A stretch of DNA of 64,000 bases from Triangularia verruculosa (GCA_033296885.1 MU863934.1:62001-126000); one strand, 5' to 3'. Positions 22,277 through 34,707 are shown, counted from the stretch's first letter. Notes: generated by a model from the sequence alone, not told the origin. Numbers and translations: made by a program.

Positions 22277-25126
22277 GGTGATGGATGTATTAAAGGGTAT
22301 CACAACACGATTGCCGTGTCGAATGAAAGCAAGACAGCCCAAAAACCAGGTCGAGTGTGTGTTGGAGAGGACGAGGAGAGCGCAGACAAAATGTTGGTCT
22401 CCGAAGGTGATGTTGTCGCAGCAGCAGCAGGGAAGGCGCAGCCAGCTTTGATGGCGAGATGGGTCGGGGTTCTTAAGGCAAAAAAATGGGTTGGCCTCTG
22501 AGGTCTCAGCAATTTACAATTGTAGTGGGCCGTGTGTGTGCAGCAACAAAGAAACCCGAGAGCTTGAACTTTGATAAGCCTCAATCTAAAGAGCTTGCCA
22601 GACACAGTTCACAATTGGGTTATTTAAATAGTTGATCAAGGACAAGCCCTGGCATCTCTGGAGCACATGGGAGATGGGTGATCTGATATTCGCTTGTTCA
22701 AGTGACTCAGAGTGCGCCCCATTTCAGTGTCCCAGGACCAGCATCGGTCCGTCCAGGCGGCATGTCGGGCACTAAAATTTCCAAACGGTGTTCAATTTCT
22801 CTTTTGATGGCCCTTATACCTCATAAACTGAAACTGCTCAACCCGCCATGTCACTGATGAAGAAAGACAGCAAGAGGCTGGCGGGGAACACCTCTGAGCA
22901 GTGGAATTGGCCACCTCCGTCCACTTAGAAGATCCCTTCCACACATGTGTGTCCGAACCCGGAGGCAAGTCAGAAACCAACAGATGTCTTTGGCCAAACC
23001 TAGGCTCAATGCAGCTGGGCGTCCGGGCGACAGCTTCTGGAAATGCGCCGTTGTAGCGGGCTGCAACATTTTCAAGGCGGGGGAGGGGTAAGCTTTTTTT
23101 GACGGCGCATCGTCTCACCGCCTTCCAATTCATGATCCCCCGCAGCCGTGTAATCAATCCTGCATCACATCAAACCTCCACCCCGTGTCTCAATCTGGAG
23201 ATTCTGTTCGAGTATCTGCCATTCTTTACAACACCATGCTCTTGATTGGACGGATCTGAATGGCCTTGCCTGAATCTCGCGTCTGCTGTGTGCTCTCTGC
23301 TGCGGGTGTGCGACATGGATGGCACTCGGGACTAAAGGCGAGATTTGGAGAATTTGGAGACATCAGTGAGCCTCCGATTCCCCAAATGAGGATAGACTGC
23401 TTGGTTGAATCCGAGTTGACGGCTTGGTGCTCGGGGCTCCGGATTCGTACCATGGTTTGCGTCACACAGCAGTCAAGGACTTTTTTTCACGACGATTCAA
23501 TGTGACACCTCACCAAGGGTCCCATCAATGCTTGATGCCAGGGGTCTGTGTGAAGTGGCACATCGGCCACTTGGCAACTTGAAAGTGCTCAACTTCCCAA
23601 GAAGACCGAGGCTTGAAGATTTGGTGATGTAGTGCTTGTGATACCGGCGGGCTGACGGATCTACTCCACTGGTCCGCAGAAAGGCCGGATCTAGAGACAA
23701 CGGGACCCGCAAGACCGGCCGTTTCTTATCGCTGGCTGCCGGGTCCCGGCTCACCCACTCCCGAGGCCAAGTCGGCCGGGGCCGAGGCCGGACATTGCGA
23801 TGTGGTCAAGGGTGACTCCTAATGAAGTTCAGCAACAGAATGGATGAAGTTGAGGAAGACACGCCTGGCTCTATTGTACTCGCATGGTTGGAAATTGCAA
23901 CAACACGAGTCAGCCACTACTCAACTGTCTCTTGGAAGTTGAAAAGGGCCACTTCGAATTTGGCCATGAACCAACAGCCACCAATGACCACTCGAGGCCA
24001 GCCAACCTGCCATGGCCGGATCGATATGCGTCAGCTTATTATTTTCCTCCCATGTGCTTGCCGTCCGGATCCGGAACTGGATAGACATGATGAAAACTGG
24101 AATTGGACGCGGTGGATGGCTCTTGAAGCAATTCTGAAACTGACGAGCCTCTCAACGTGACTTGACTGGTGAAGAAGCATTCCCAGCGAGTCGGATGCAC
24201 TGACCGTTGAAGCTGCCCCACATGAAAATGTCTGTGCGCATAGGGAAAGGTGGGGTCATGTCGAAGAAGCAACTCTTGACATGTTTCTCCTATATCTGTC
24301 GGGAACGGGGCAGAATTTTAAGCAGAGTCAAGAGTGTGCTGCCTGAGGAAGGAGATCCGAATCTATTGCCGATATCTGTCCGTATCCCTCAAAACTCTCA
24401 CCCTGCAGCCCGGTCCCTTTCTAGCCCATCCTATTTCTTGTTCATCCAGGCAACTGTGGCCCCCTGTCGCATCTGACGTCGGCTGCGGGCACCTCTCATC
24501 GGCCTTCTTGTTCTTCAGCTGCGGTGTTTGTCTCACCCAGACAGCCCGAGCGGACAAGAGTCTTGTTCGCAAATCTGCGCTCATTGTCTTCTTCGCCAGT
24601 CATCATCACCTTCATCTGATCATCTTTTCATCTTGGTCGGGACTTTCCTTCGCTTGGCCTGTTCCCGCAGTGTGGGACAGCGCATCCTGGAAATACTGTT
24701 AGCAAGGGACGGCAAATCAGGGCTGAGCACCGCACATTTTCAAGTCTCCCCATAACGATCATTTGGACCCCAGCAAGAGCTGAAGGTCGCAGACCCAGCC
24801 CCGGCCTTCCAGCCTTCCATCCCTCCCATCAGCCCTTCCAGACTCCCGCCTCCGCCCCCTCCTTCTTTCTGTTCTCCTTGCAGAACCTGGCGAATGCTTC
24901 GAGCCCGATAATCGTTTTCAGGACGCATTGCCGAAACATCTTTTTGGTATAGAATCAATCGTTTCGCCGACATCATTATCGTGCTATTATACCCGTCGCT
25001 CCGATTCCGCCGGACCGGCAATTAGTCTCCGGAAGACTACTCCGATCCCTTGTGATAGACATCACGTTGAGAGACACCAGCGTCGCTGGGCGCTTTCGCG
25101 AGCCTTCAGTGTCAAGCAGCTACGCC
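22277..25126. other. 2.85 kb intergenic region
   Basis: The longest gene-free stretch of the window. Apart from TGACTCA (22703-22709) it has a GC-rich GGCCGGGGCCGAGGCCGG patch near 23775 and a pyrimidine-rich tract at about 24790-24880, a likely transcribed leader of the next gene. Open frames are short and non-ATG. No RNA gene is recognised. Confidence 0.5.
22703..22709. promoter_or_regulatory. TGACTCA, Gcn4/CPC1-type site upstream of DAHP synthase
   Basis: An exact match to the consensus bound by the amino-acid starvation activator (Gcn4 in yeast, CPC1/CpcA in filamentous fungi), 427 bases upstream of the DAHP synthase start. Fungal DAHP synthases are known targets of cross-pathway control, which supports relevance. 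A 7-mer can still occur by chance. Confidence 0.5.
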
Positions 25127-26208
25127 ATGTTATCGAACGAGAGCTGGCCCATGGCCCAGCGCAAAAGGGGGAGAGAAGAGGACCATGTCGAGATAGCGCC
25201 TGGGGGTACTCTTGGCTTCACTGAGCACAGAAATGTACGTCCTGTCACATTGGATCAAAACTATTTGATTGCGACACACCACTAATCCTTGGTGCACAGA
25301 AACGCCTTCAAGCCCTCCCACTTAGGACGTCTCCCCCTTCAAAGCGATGGACCGAACCACCAAGATTCCATGCGCCACCGGCCACCTTTATCATCCCCAC
25401 CCAGCCGCGAACTATCACGCCGAACAGCTCGGACAGCGACGAACCAATTCATTATGCCTTTGCTGAGGAGCCAGAAAGCCTCACGGTCCCGACCTTGCAG
25501 TCCCCAGTTAATGTCAATATCACCGTGGCAGATTGCGACATGGACATGGATATGATGGACACCACTGAGCCGAATCCGCCATCCGCAAACCATCTCAACG
25601 GTTTCCAGCTAGAGCCCCTTCCCAGTGTCAGCGGCCGGATTCCCACCCCAATACACTGCAGTTTCGCGGCCCAGGTCCGAGGTCAGAACTGGAACGAACC
25701 CCAAGGTGCGCTGGCAACTACACCAGAAGAGCCCACTTCGATGGCATTTGACAGCAACGGCTTGGTGAACCCAACTATGGTTATCAATTCAAACCCAACG
25801 ACCACAGCAGCAGCCATGGCGGATTGGAACCACATCCAGACCCGCCGTCTCCCCTCTCCCATTAGCGAAACAGGAGGCGAAGACATTGTGCTCGACTCGT
25901 GCTGCTCACCTCATCCAATCACCACCTCTCCGAGCGGTCACCTATCTCACCTCACCCATGAGCATCCGTTGCTGGCGACAATGTCGCCAAGACCGGATTC
26001 ACCAAACAATTATGGCATGGATGTTGAGTCGGGTAATAAAGGGTCTCCATCGCCAAAACGCGGGCACGCCAGGTCAAGACACACGATGAATTCATGGACG
26101 GCGGTGCAGCCGGGGACGAAGAGGTCGTTCAGTATAGGGTATCGGGCGGACTGTGACAAGTGCAGGATGAAGGTTCCGGGGCACTTCAATCATATCATCA
26201 TTTCCTAG
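25127..26208 (+). CDS. conserved fungal protein with C-terminal CxxC motif, unknown function
   Basis: Exons 25127-25234 and 25300-26208 encode 338 residues. The ATG is at 25127; the frame is open upstream without another ATG. The N-terminus is basic (QRKRGREEDHVEIAPGG). The middle is Ser/Pro/Thr-rich and disordered, with acidic Met/Asp repeats (DCDMDMDMMD) and SPISETGGED. The last 30 residues are ordered: RSFSIGYRADCDKCRMKVPG, then HFNHI before the stop. This basic N-terminus with a terminal CxxC and aromatic/His residues is a recurring ascomycete layout of unknown role. The long upstream region suggests complex regulation. A nuclear location is inferred from the composition. Confidence 0.75.
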
Positions 26209-27320
26209 ATGGATGGAGATGGGGAGGCGAGGAGTAGGGTTGAGGAGGCTGGGGAGAGGGTTTCTTGCCTGAAGGGAACAAAGAGGAAATGGTTGGTTGG
26301 AAGAGGGAAGATGCATACTGTTTGAGAGGAAGGGAAGAGAGCGTTGTATCTGTGTTGTATAAGGGAGGCTTGTTCAGCCGTCTTTTTTCTGTGTCTTTCT
26401 CTTTTTGGTGCTAGGGGAGGGTCTCATTGCCGCCTGATTGATACCACGGAAGCGTATTTGGGATTGGTTCACTCGTTTTTGCTTTCTTTTGCTTTGGTGG
26501 TTTTTCGGCATGGGAAATACTTGGCTTTTATATGCGGGATGTTTGAGGAGGGCCGAGGGAACGGTATCATTGCATACACACACACACACATGCATGTGCG
26601 AAGTATCGCTAGCTAGCAGACGGAGAATTTCCTTTTTCTTTGTCCTTAATTGTCTATATGGGTTTGAAGCATGGGAAGGGCAAAGCAGGCAGGGAGAATT
26701 GGGAGCTGAGATGTTGATATTGGGAGGAAAGCGAAATTCGGACAAAAACACACACATGCAACCTGGAAATTGTATATCCAGTAATTTGCATTTTGCTTGA
26801 GCGGACAATTCTCGCTTACTTATGAAGAGAGAAATATACAAAGCGGAATATTCATAAACACAATTTTCGTACCTACCAGAAAGCCGTTGCTGCCTTGGGA
26901 GATCTGAGACACGGTGCAAGACATCTCATTACAAGTGGGAGTTTGGGTTCACATACAACATCGTTATCCAGCTCTATTTTCCAGCTTCAACTTTTAGATT
27001 CTATTAAAATGGTGCGTATATGGTATGTACGAGATGAGAGAAATGCCATTCAAAAAACGCCGGAGTGATGCACTGGTTTCCCTTTTTTTCTATACACTAT
27101 TGATACAAACAGCGCCTCTTTTCAACAAGCGGCCTGGCTGGCGTCCTTCCACCCCCTCATGCATGAGGTTGGTTCAACGTGATGGCTGCCTTGCAGCCCG
27201 TCGAGCCATCATCCCTTACATGTTGTTTTACCTTTCCTCCCAATTGACAGCATAGCCCTCCTCCTTGCCCAGCAAACGCTGCGGTTATATGCGACTCGAT
27301 TCCAGTCTGGAAGATATACC
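26209..27320. other. intergenic, convergent flanks
   Basis: 3' flanks of two convergent genes. It holds the AC microsatellite at 26576-26590 flanked by TGCAT/ATGCA. No gene is seen. Confidence 0.45.
26576..26590. repeat. AC dinucleotide microsatellite
   Basis: An uninterrupted AC run of 15 bases, bordered by TGCAT and ATGCATG, in the 3' flank of the preceding gene. Confidence 0.9.
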
Positions 27321-28404
27321 TTACCACAACCACCACTTCTTCTTCTTCTCCCCTTCCTTGTCCGCGCTCGCAGCATCCAGCCCAATCCGATCCAGCGGCC
27401 CACCCCTCCTCTCATTCTCCTTCTCCTTCTCAAACGCCTCCCTCGCCTTGTCCTTCAGGCCCTTGGCCGCCGTCCTCCCCTCGGATGCCCGGACAAGATC
27501 GCTATCCCTCACCCCCGTCCCGTCGTCCTCCTCGCTTAACGACTCCCAGCCCAGCCTCCTCTCGTTGCTCATGACGCTATCCCCTTCCTCTTCTTTCTTC
27601 AGATTGGCTGTCAACCAGGTCCAAAGTCCCTTCTTTTGCGGGGTTTCTTGTTCTTGTTCTTCTGTTGCTGTTGTTGATGATGATGGCCAGCTCACAACCT
27701 CAGTTACACTCGGCTGCTGTTGTTTTTCGGCGGTGGTGGAAGTAGGTGCCGGGGCGAAGCCACTTGGGAGCTTATCAAAGAAGGATGTTTTCCCCGCAAT
27801 GCCCTGCTGTCTTTCCCGCTCCATGACTTCTTCCACCAAGGCGATTTGGTCCTCGTCGGCCTTGCCCGTCATGTAGGCGAGGCGAGCCTGGGCGAGCTCG
27901 TCGGCTTCGATTTGCTTTTGGGTTTCGACCCATTCGGCCTTGCGCTTGCGATTGAGAATCATCATGTCGTAGAAGGTGTAGGCTGTTGCTACTATGCCGA
28001 GGCCTTTTCTTGGAAGTTAGTAATCAAGCGGGAGAGGTGAAGATAGTTGGAAGGGGGTAAAGGGGCTGGGTGTAAATACCAGAGAAGCCTATCAGAGCCA
28101 TGACTGACAGACGGTGGCTTTTGTCGGCAAGTCTGCGGCCTACGGCGAGGTACTGTTCCAGCTTGGAGACATTGGCGAGCTTGGCTCTTTGGTGGGCGGC
28201 GCGAAGGCGGGCGACTTTCTCGTCTGGGGTTTCGAGTTTGATAGGGTTTCCGCCTGGTGATCCTCCTGATGGGGGGATCCTGTTGGAGCTGGAGGGAAGG
28301 GGTTTGTTGAAGCGGCTGGAGGCGGGTTTAGAGTCGGCGTGGGGGGTGGTAGCCGTGAAGCGTGTTGCGTCTGAGACGCTACGGGGAGAGGTGGATATTG
28401 GCAT
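27321..28404 (-). CDS. mitochondrial Cox14-like cytochrome oxidase assembly protein
   Basis: Exons 28404-28080 and 28003-27321 give 335 residues. The N-terminus is rich in Ser, Arg and Thr and poor in acids, which suits a mitochondrial presequence. The core KVARLRAAHQRAKLANVSKL, GRRLADKSHRLSV and a helix (ALIGFSGLGIVATAYTFYDM) followed by NRKRKAEW match the fungal cytochrome-oxidase-assembly (Cox14-type) membrane domain. A long charged, coiled-coil-prone tail ends KKKKWWLW. The splice joins GFS to GLG at an AAAAG acceptor. Proposed role: inner-membrane assembly factor for complex IV. It is divergent from the mL50 gene. Confidence 0.75.
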
Positions 28405-29098
28405 GGTGGGCGGGTGGTGAAGGAGCGGTGCGGTAGGTGGTGATAGTGTGAGAGCTTTCTGGAGTAGTGGGATAGAACCCCCCGGATGCGGGATGAATCG
28501 GGTGTTGAGGAAGCTGTAATCAGGATCAGGCGGGGTTCTCGGGAGCTGATCGTGAGGTCGATCCTGGGGATGGCGAGCTTGTAGGTCCCGGCCTGTACGC
28601 TACACTATGGGAGCAAGGGTGGTGATGGTGGTGGTGCGCAAGCTGGACGAATTGGAAGCTCTCGAAGCCCTCAGATACCAAAGATGTCGTTCGTCAACCT
28701 CTGATCATCCCATGATGCGCCAAGCAAGCTTTTTTTTTTTGAATTGAGCTAACCCCGGCTCGCTCGAAGTGTGGCTGGAGCTCGGGTGTCTTGCTCATGT
28801 CATCACCCATAAGACTTCTGCACAAGCCACCCGAACAGCTCGATAAGTGCGAGCTGTGGCTGGTGCGCCGTCTCTTCCCCGGTTCTGCCCCACATGTTGC
28901 AAAAAGGGCTTGGCACATCCGTCGAATGGAAATTTTGGCCTGGGTGTGAGTGCTCATCGCTGGAGGTGCCTGTCGTCCACTCTGCGGTTGGGATTTGAGA
29001 TCTGAGAGGACTGGGCAGAACGAATTCCGACATCCTTTCCCAATTGGCACAGCGACGCCCCTGACTGATCGCTCGCTCCCAAAAAGAATACACAAACC
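28405..29098. promoter_or_regulatory. bidirectional promoter between two mitochondrial genes
   Basis: 694 bases between divergent starts (28404 minus, 29099 plus). It includes an 11-base T run at 28730-28740. No gene is seen within it. Confidence 0.55.
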
Positions 29099-30391
29099 AT
29101 GCGCCATCTCCCGAGGTTACGGGGCGCCGTCTCGGCGAGCCTGTGCTGCTCCTCTCCGAGCCATATCCGTACCACCGCCGCTGTGGCCGCTGTCGCGACA
29201 ACTTCTTCTTCCACAACTGCACAATCCCTCCAGAGGCGAACCCTTTCCACTTCCGTCACCGACGTCGGCGCCGTTGAAGTTCAAACCCCACCTCAGGGTC
29301 TCAAACCACCCTCGCAAAAATGGCAAGTTGCCGTCCGCCCTGATCAGATCACCGACCCCGCATACGTACCGGCGCAAGATGGGCTAGAGCTGGAGGAAGA
29401 CGGCGGTCTGGATGGCTGGTGGGAGAACCCAGCCAACTATGGTGTTGGCAAGGAGTGGGTTGGCTTTGGCCCCGCCGAGAAAGTTACCGACCCAGCTATC
29501 CTCGAGGTTGCGACTTACCGGGCGCTCGTTGAGGCTTTGCTTTTGAGCCAGAACTGGAGCGATCCTGTTGCGAGGGAGGCTGTCCTGAGCTCTGGCTGGG
29601 GGCCCATGGTACTGACAACCACCGCTGCGAAGACCAAGTTTCATAATAGACCCAAGAGCACTCTCCTGTGTGTCGATAGGGAAGAGATGGTGGCTGCGCT
29701 GCAAAAACATGCGCTGCCCGCAACCGAGAGGGAAACACAGTTGGAATCGGAGGAACAGGTTGAGACAGCTTTTGCTGCTGAGCAAGAAGTGGAGGTTAAT
29801 GGGGAGGCTGAGACAGCTGTTACCACCGAACAACAGGCTGGAGTAACTGAAGAAGCTGAGGCAGCACTCGCCGCTGAGAAAACAGCTGAGGTAAAGGAGG
29901 AGGACGATCTGACGGAAGGAGTCATTCCGGCCGAACAGGCTCAGGCCCTAGTGAAGGAATTGGGCCATGAATGGAAGCAGGCTAACCTTAGAAACCCCGT
30001 GCTCAAGTTCTTTGTGAGTTGGCCAGTTCTTGCCGACGCCGAGTTGATGCTAACCGTATGATAGGCTGCCAAGCGTATTCAGAAACTCACTGGACACAAG
30101 ATTCCAGACGGCAAGCTGGTGGCTATCACAACTGCTGGCAGTCTCGTCAAGGAGCTCGTCAAGCCCCCCAAGGCCAAAAAGCTCGCTGAGGAGATCGAAA
30201 ACAAGGAAATCTTCCAGTCACTACCCAACGTAAAGGTATTCCCCCGCAGGGTCACGCCCATCGACAAGGAGAAGATGGTGGGTCGCTGGAAGGTCATCCG
30301 GGAGGAGCTCGAGAGACGCGGCCTCCCTGTTATTGGCACTGCCAATATCGACAACGCCATCGAGAAGAAGTGGGTTACGGGTGCCAAATAA
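29099..30391 (+). CDS. mitochondrial large-subunit ribosomal protein mL50 (MRPL13 type)
   Basis: Exons 29099-30013 and 30065-30391 encode 413 residues. The first 50 residues are Arg/Ser/Ala-rich and end in RRTLSTS, a mitochondrial presequence. The conserved core includes WWENPANYGVGKEWVGFGPA, EKVTDPAILEVATYRALVEA and a C-terminal part (FPRRVTPIDKEKMVGRWKVI), matching fungal MRPL13/mL50. Between about residues 215 and 275 lies an acidic Glu/Ala-rich insertion of repeated AE.AE units that is absent from short homologues. It acts in the mitoribosome large subunit. The intron is 51 nt and ends GATAG. Confidence 0.85.
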
Positions 30392-30868
30392 AATCACCAA
30401 GACTTGCTAGACTGCTGTGTATATTACCGCCATGGATATTCCTGTGTAACAAACATGTATAATGTAGACCAAACTTGGGTGTTGATGTACAACATGGAAA
30501 CCGACCCATTTGATCACTCCTTTCTGTTTGTCTTGAATCTCATGAACCAAGGTCCACCAAACAAAGGGGGGGCAGCTCCCAATTGTTAAACGCACGGACC
30601 ATATTTCTCACCGTAACTGCACCTCTTCAATGTTGGGAAGTTATTACAGACTTCTAATTGCCATTTTCATGGAAGATTGACCCCGCCAAAGTCATTGGAA
30701 TCTCTTGAAACTGGACTGTTCTGCTTCCGTCAATTCATTCACTTCGGCTCATCATCACCAAAATTGGGGCATCACCAACGCTTTACGGAGTATCAATCAT
30801 CCTTTGGCATCTGTTACGTTCCACCCTCTGGGTATAAGTACCATATCAGCCCACGACACCACTCCAAA
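30392..30868. other. intergenic
   Basis: 3' flank of mL50 and promoter of the armadillo-repeat gene. Nothing else is seen. Confidence 0.45.
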
Positions 30869-33183
30869 ATGACGGCCGAGCTGGAAGAATACGTTGGCCA
30901 GATCCTGGGAAACAAGGTCGGAACAAGCCAACAGGAACCAAGGGAATGGGAGACGGAGCTGGAAAAGCTGGTGGTACTGCTGCAAGAAGGCGCTGAGCCA
31001 GACAAGCTTGCTGGGGTCGCAGACCAGTTTGCTGTTGCCGCCAGAGATCGTATGTTTAACCAAGCTCACATGTTTCAGAGCTCTACTGACCGATTTTGTA
31101 GCATCATGGAGAGAAGTCATCGGAAAGTCGGGCTTGTTGTCATTCTTTCTAGATTCTATTCCGGTCTCCGACATCGACTCGCTATGGTCACATCCCCTCA
31201 ACAAGCAGGCGCTCAGGCTTATTGCGAATGCCTGTGTTGACAACAGTGAGTATCACCAGGGATAGGCGATGGTTCTCGACATGAGTTTTGACTGACGTGG
31301 CCAACCCCACCAGATGAAAATAGGAACGCTGTGGTTGCCTCTGGCAAGCTGACAGACACCATCATGATGTTCCTCAGCGATGACAAGCTAGTTCCTGTCG
31401 CCATCATCACCATCCTCAACGTTTGTGTGGAGTTCAGTAAGACTCCCTGCCTCATATCTATCCCCTGATTCGCCGCCTGACACATCTCCTAGGCCCAGCT
31501 CAACTCCAAGTGTCCAACGCTGCTCTGAGCCAAGTCCTGATCGATCTCATCTCTGGGGAGCGTCTCCCAGTTTGCGAGGCATATCTACCCCAGATCATGG
31601 CCATCCTCGAGATGCTGACCAACCACGAATCCGAGTTCAAAATCTGCTACCCCCGCACACCGGCATCTCTCCTCGCCCTTGCGAGCGGTAAGCACTACGA
31701 CGCCGACCTTGAGACCTTTTTGTCCATCACCACCGCCGCGCTCGCCTACCTCACCCACCGCGAATTGCAAGTTGCCTTCATCCAAAACGGAAACTTTGAG
31801 CTGCTGGAGGAGGCGTTCGTGCAGTCGTATACCCGCTTTGATATTATGGATGTCGACAAGGAGACGGAGGAGCAGCTGAAGCAAATCCATCATACTTTTG
31901 TGACGCTCTTTGCCGACATTACGGATATTCCGGATTTTACCAAGCACTACCCGTTGAAGACTAAGGAGGTGGACAATTTGGTGTCGTGGCTGGGGTACGC
32001 GAGGCATCCTCAGCTCCAGGTCGCGGCTTGCCTGGCCTTGGGTAACATTGGCCGGTCTGATGAGGCCACGATTGCTCTGCTGCCCAGGGTAGATGAGGGC
32101 TTGGTGAGGATTCTGGCACGGTCTGTCCCGGCTCAGAAAGCTACCCCGGCGGCGTCGAGTCCTACCCTTCAACTCACCCATGCTGCTCTTGGGTTCGCCA
32201 AAAACCTCGCCATTCCGGCAGTCAACAAACCATTCTTGGGAGCTGCGCTGTTGAAAAGCATTCTTCCCAAATTGTGGCAGTCGTTTGGAGGCCAGCCATC
32301 CATGCAGTTTGCAGCCGTCACGCTGGCCAGGTTGCTGCTGGTTGGATGCAAGGAGAGTGTCAAGCTGATCTGCGCCCCTGTCTCCCCTTCCCCCGAAGGA
32401 GGAGTCCAGTCGGCCTCCTCCGAAGCACCACCGAGCCACAGGACAAACTTAGAGTTACTCTATCTATCGGCCACGGCCTCACCACAGGAGGACCCGACCA
32501 AGCTCGAGGCGGCAAGGGCAGTCGTTTCGGCCGTGTGCAGGGTCTTGTCTCAAGACCCTGGGGTATTGGGGTCCCAAGAAGAACTCGCCGAGTTCTACGA
32601 GACACACTCGGGCATCGTCATCCCGTCGTTTACAACCATGCTCACGCAAAACAAATGGCCGTCTGTCCGGTCGGATGCGATTACTGTCCTCGCGCTCATG
32701 GCAAATCAGCAGCCCGAGGGATCTGGCATGGCGCTCAAGGTGGTGGAGGACACCGGCTCGGGCGAGGGGGTGCTAAAGGCGCTGGTCAAGGTGATTGCCG
32801 GGGATGAAGGGGAGTTGTTGGTGGGACAGTATTTGAATGTCAGCGACAACAACGGTAGAGTGGAAGAGATACTAAGCGAGGAAGAGAACAAGCAGTCGTC
32901 GTCTAAGGAGGAAAAGTCCAAAGAAGGAGAGGAAAAGGAGCTGACAGAGATGGTTCAGGGGCTGGGGTTGGAGCCCCGGCAGGCTGACACCCAGGCGCAG
33001 AGGCAGCCGGAACGGATGGTCAAGGTGGACAGGGAGAATGCGCTTGTGCTGATGGCCGTGCTGCTGGGGAGGTTCAAGCAAGAGCTGTCGCCTGCTAGGA
33101 GGAGGCTGGTGGAGGTGGTGCTGGAGAGGGGAGGGGAGCTGGTGGTGAAGGATAGGGAGGAGAAGGAGCCAAGCCAAGTATAG
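30869..33183 (+). CDS. SmgGDS/RAP1GDS1-like armadillo-repeat protein
   Basis: Four exons, 30869-31049, 31102-31245, 31314-31436 and 31493-33183, encode 712 residues starting MTAELEEYVGQILG. The protein is an alpha-helical repeat throughout: ALRLIANACVDNNENRN, KLVPVAIITILNVCVEF, HPQLQVAACLALGNIGRSDE, LTHAALGFAKNLAIP and SMQFAAVTLARLLLV are armadillo-type helices. The PSWRE motif after the first splice and the overall order fit fungal GDP-dissociation stimulators (SmgGDS), which bind prenylated Rho/Rap-type GTPases. An acidic, Lys-rich linker with KEEKSKEGEEKE precedes the last helices. The repeat fold is sure; the GTPase partner is inferred. Confidence 0.8.
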
Positions 33184-33668
33184 GAGGTGCTGGCGCCTAG
33201 TGAGTGAGGGACCGTAAGAGACGAGATTGACTGGACGGGGGGCCAGGGCAGGTGCAGTTATTGCAGGTAGCATTACTGTCACGATAGAAGACGGTCTGTA
33301 AAGCGTTGAGCAGCGGAGTATATGCCGTAGACATTGTCACACAGTCAGTCACTGGATCAATGAATTGTAAAAAACCCAGTCAATTACCGCTGATCACCCG
33401 AATATCATGTGTGGCCATCAATCATGCTTTTTTTCCCTTGTCCATTCGTTTTGTGAATGCTTCTAAATCCCTATGATGCGTGTTATCTGCCCGGACCCGA
33501 GAGTCTGCCCCCGAAACTACACAGCCATGGAGAGAGAACTTTTTATATTCGTTCCCGTCCGGGATACCGGGAAAAGCAGAAAGCCAGACCAGCAGAACCA
33601 GCCCAATGAACACCTCAGGGAATCATTCCTAACCGTTGCACCCAACCACAAAAAGAAGAACCAGACGC
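33184..33668. other. convergent 3' flanks
   Basis: 3' flanks of the armadillo-protein gene and of the eL13 gene. No feature recognised. Confidence 0.45.
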
Positions 33669-34707
33669 TTATTTCTTGGCCTTCTCCTCGTCGGCCTTGT
33701 CCTTGGCGCGCTTCTCGCGGACGCCAGCATAGCGGGCATCGGATCTGGCCTTGCGGAGGGCCTTGTAGGCACCACCCTCGACGTTCTTGGGGAGGTCGCT
33801 CTTGGAGATCTCGGTGAAACCGGGAGCAAGGGGAGCACCAAGACCGAAAGCGGAAGCAATGGTATTGATGGTCTCGCCGGACTGCTGGTCCTTGGGGGTG
33901 TCGGCCTTCTTGACCTTGTTGGACCGGCGGGGGAAGACAATCAAGCGGGCCTTGTAAGCCTTAAGGCGCTCGACATTGGCGGCGAAGGCCTCCTCGGAGA
34001 GGTTGTTGCGGCGGGGGTCGACCGAGATGCCAATGGTAGGAGCATAGAGCTTGGGAATACCGGCGGCCTTGAGCTCAGCAAGGGAGAAACCACGGCCGAG
34101 GCGTGTCCGGCGGTTATACTTGATGGTGCTGCGCAAAACACATCGTTAGACCATTTTCCTCCGCGACGAGCTTTTCGGTTGCTGCTGGAATTTAAACTCA
34201 CGGGCATCTGACGATGGGGCGGAGCTTGTCGACAGGGCGAGGGGCAACGGCAGCAGCCTTAGCACGGCGCGCCAGGCGGCGGGTGACCTTCTTGCCGGGC
34301 TATTTTTTTCCATCATGTCAGAATTGATATTCCCGATCTTTTTGTTTCAAGATTGGAGGCCGTTGTTTTCCAGCTCGATCGGTGATTACGAACCTGGTCG
34401 AAGTGGCACCGCACGCGCCTCTGCCAATCCTTGCGGAAATCTGAAGATTCGATGTCAGCCGCTGTGTTCCTCCAAATCCTCGTAGCTCGGGTGTGGTGGC
34501 ATCGTCATCGCTCGTCGGAGTCGCTGTCGGTCGCTGGGCTGGAATGGGCTGGATGGGTTTTGCTTACGGTTGTTGGGAATCTGCTGGTTGTGCTTGATCG
34601 CCTGGATATCGAAGAAACTCGGTCAGTACATGGGCGGAACAGTAATCGAGCAATTGACGGCCGCAATCAATAATGCCGTCCGTCGCGAGAAAGATGGTAC
34701 TCACCAT
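33669..34707 (-). CDS. 60S ribosomal protein eL13
   Basis: Five exons: 34707-34705 (only the ATG), 34601-34568, 34440-34394, 34299-34202 and 34128-33669, for 213 residues. The assembled start M-AIKHNQQIPNNHFRKDW, then QRRVRCHFDQPGKKVTRR, and RPIVRCPTIKYNRRTRLGRG, are diagnostic for eL13. The C-terminus is Lys/Ala/Glu-rich. The first coding exon is three nucleotides long: ATG is followed at once by GTGAGT. Four introns within the first 80 codons are typical of fungal ribosomal protein genes. It is a component of the cytosolic large ribosomal subunit. Confidence 0.95.
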
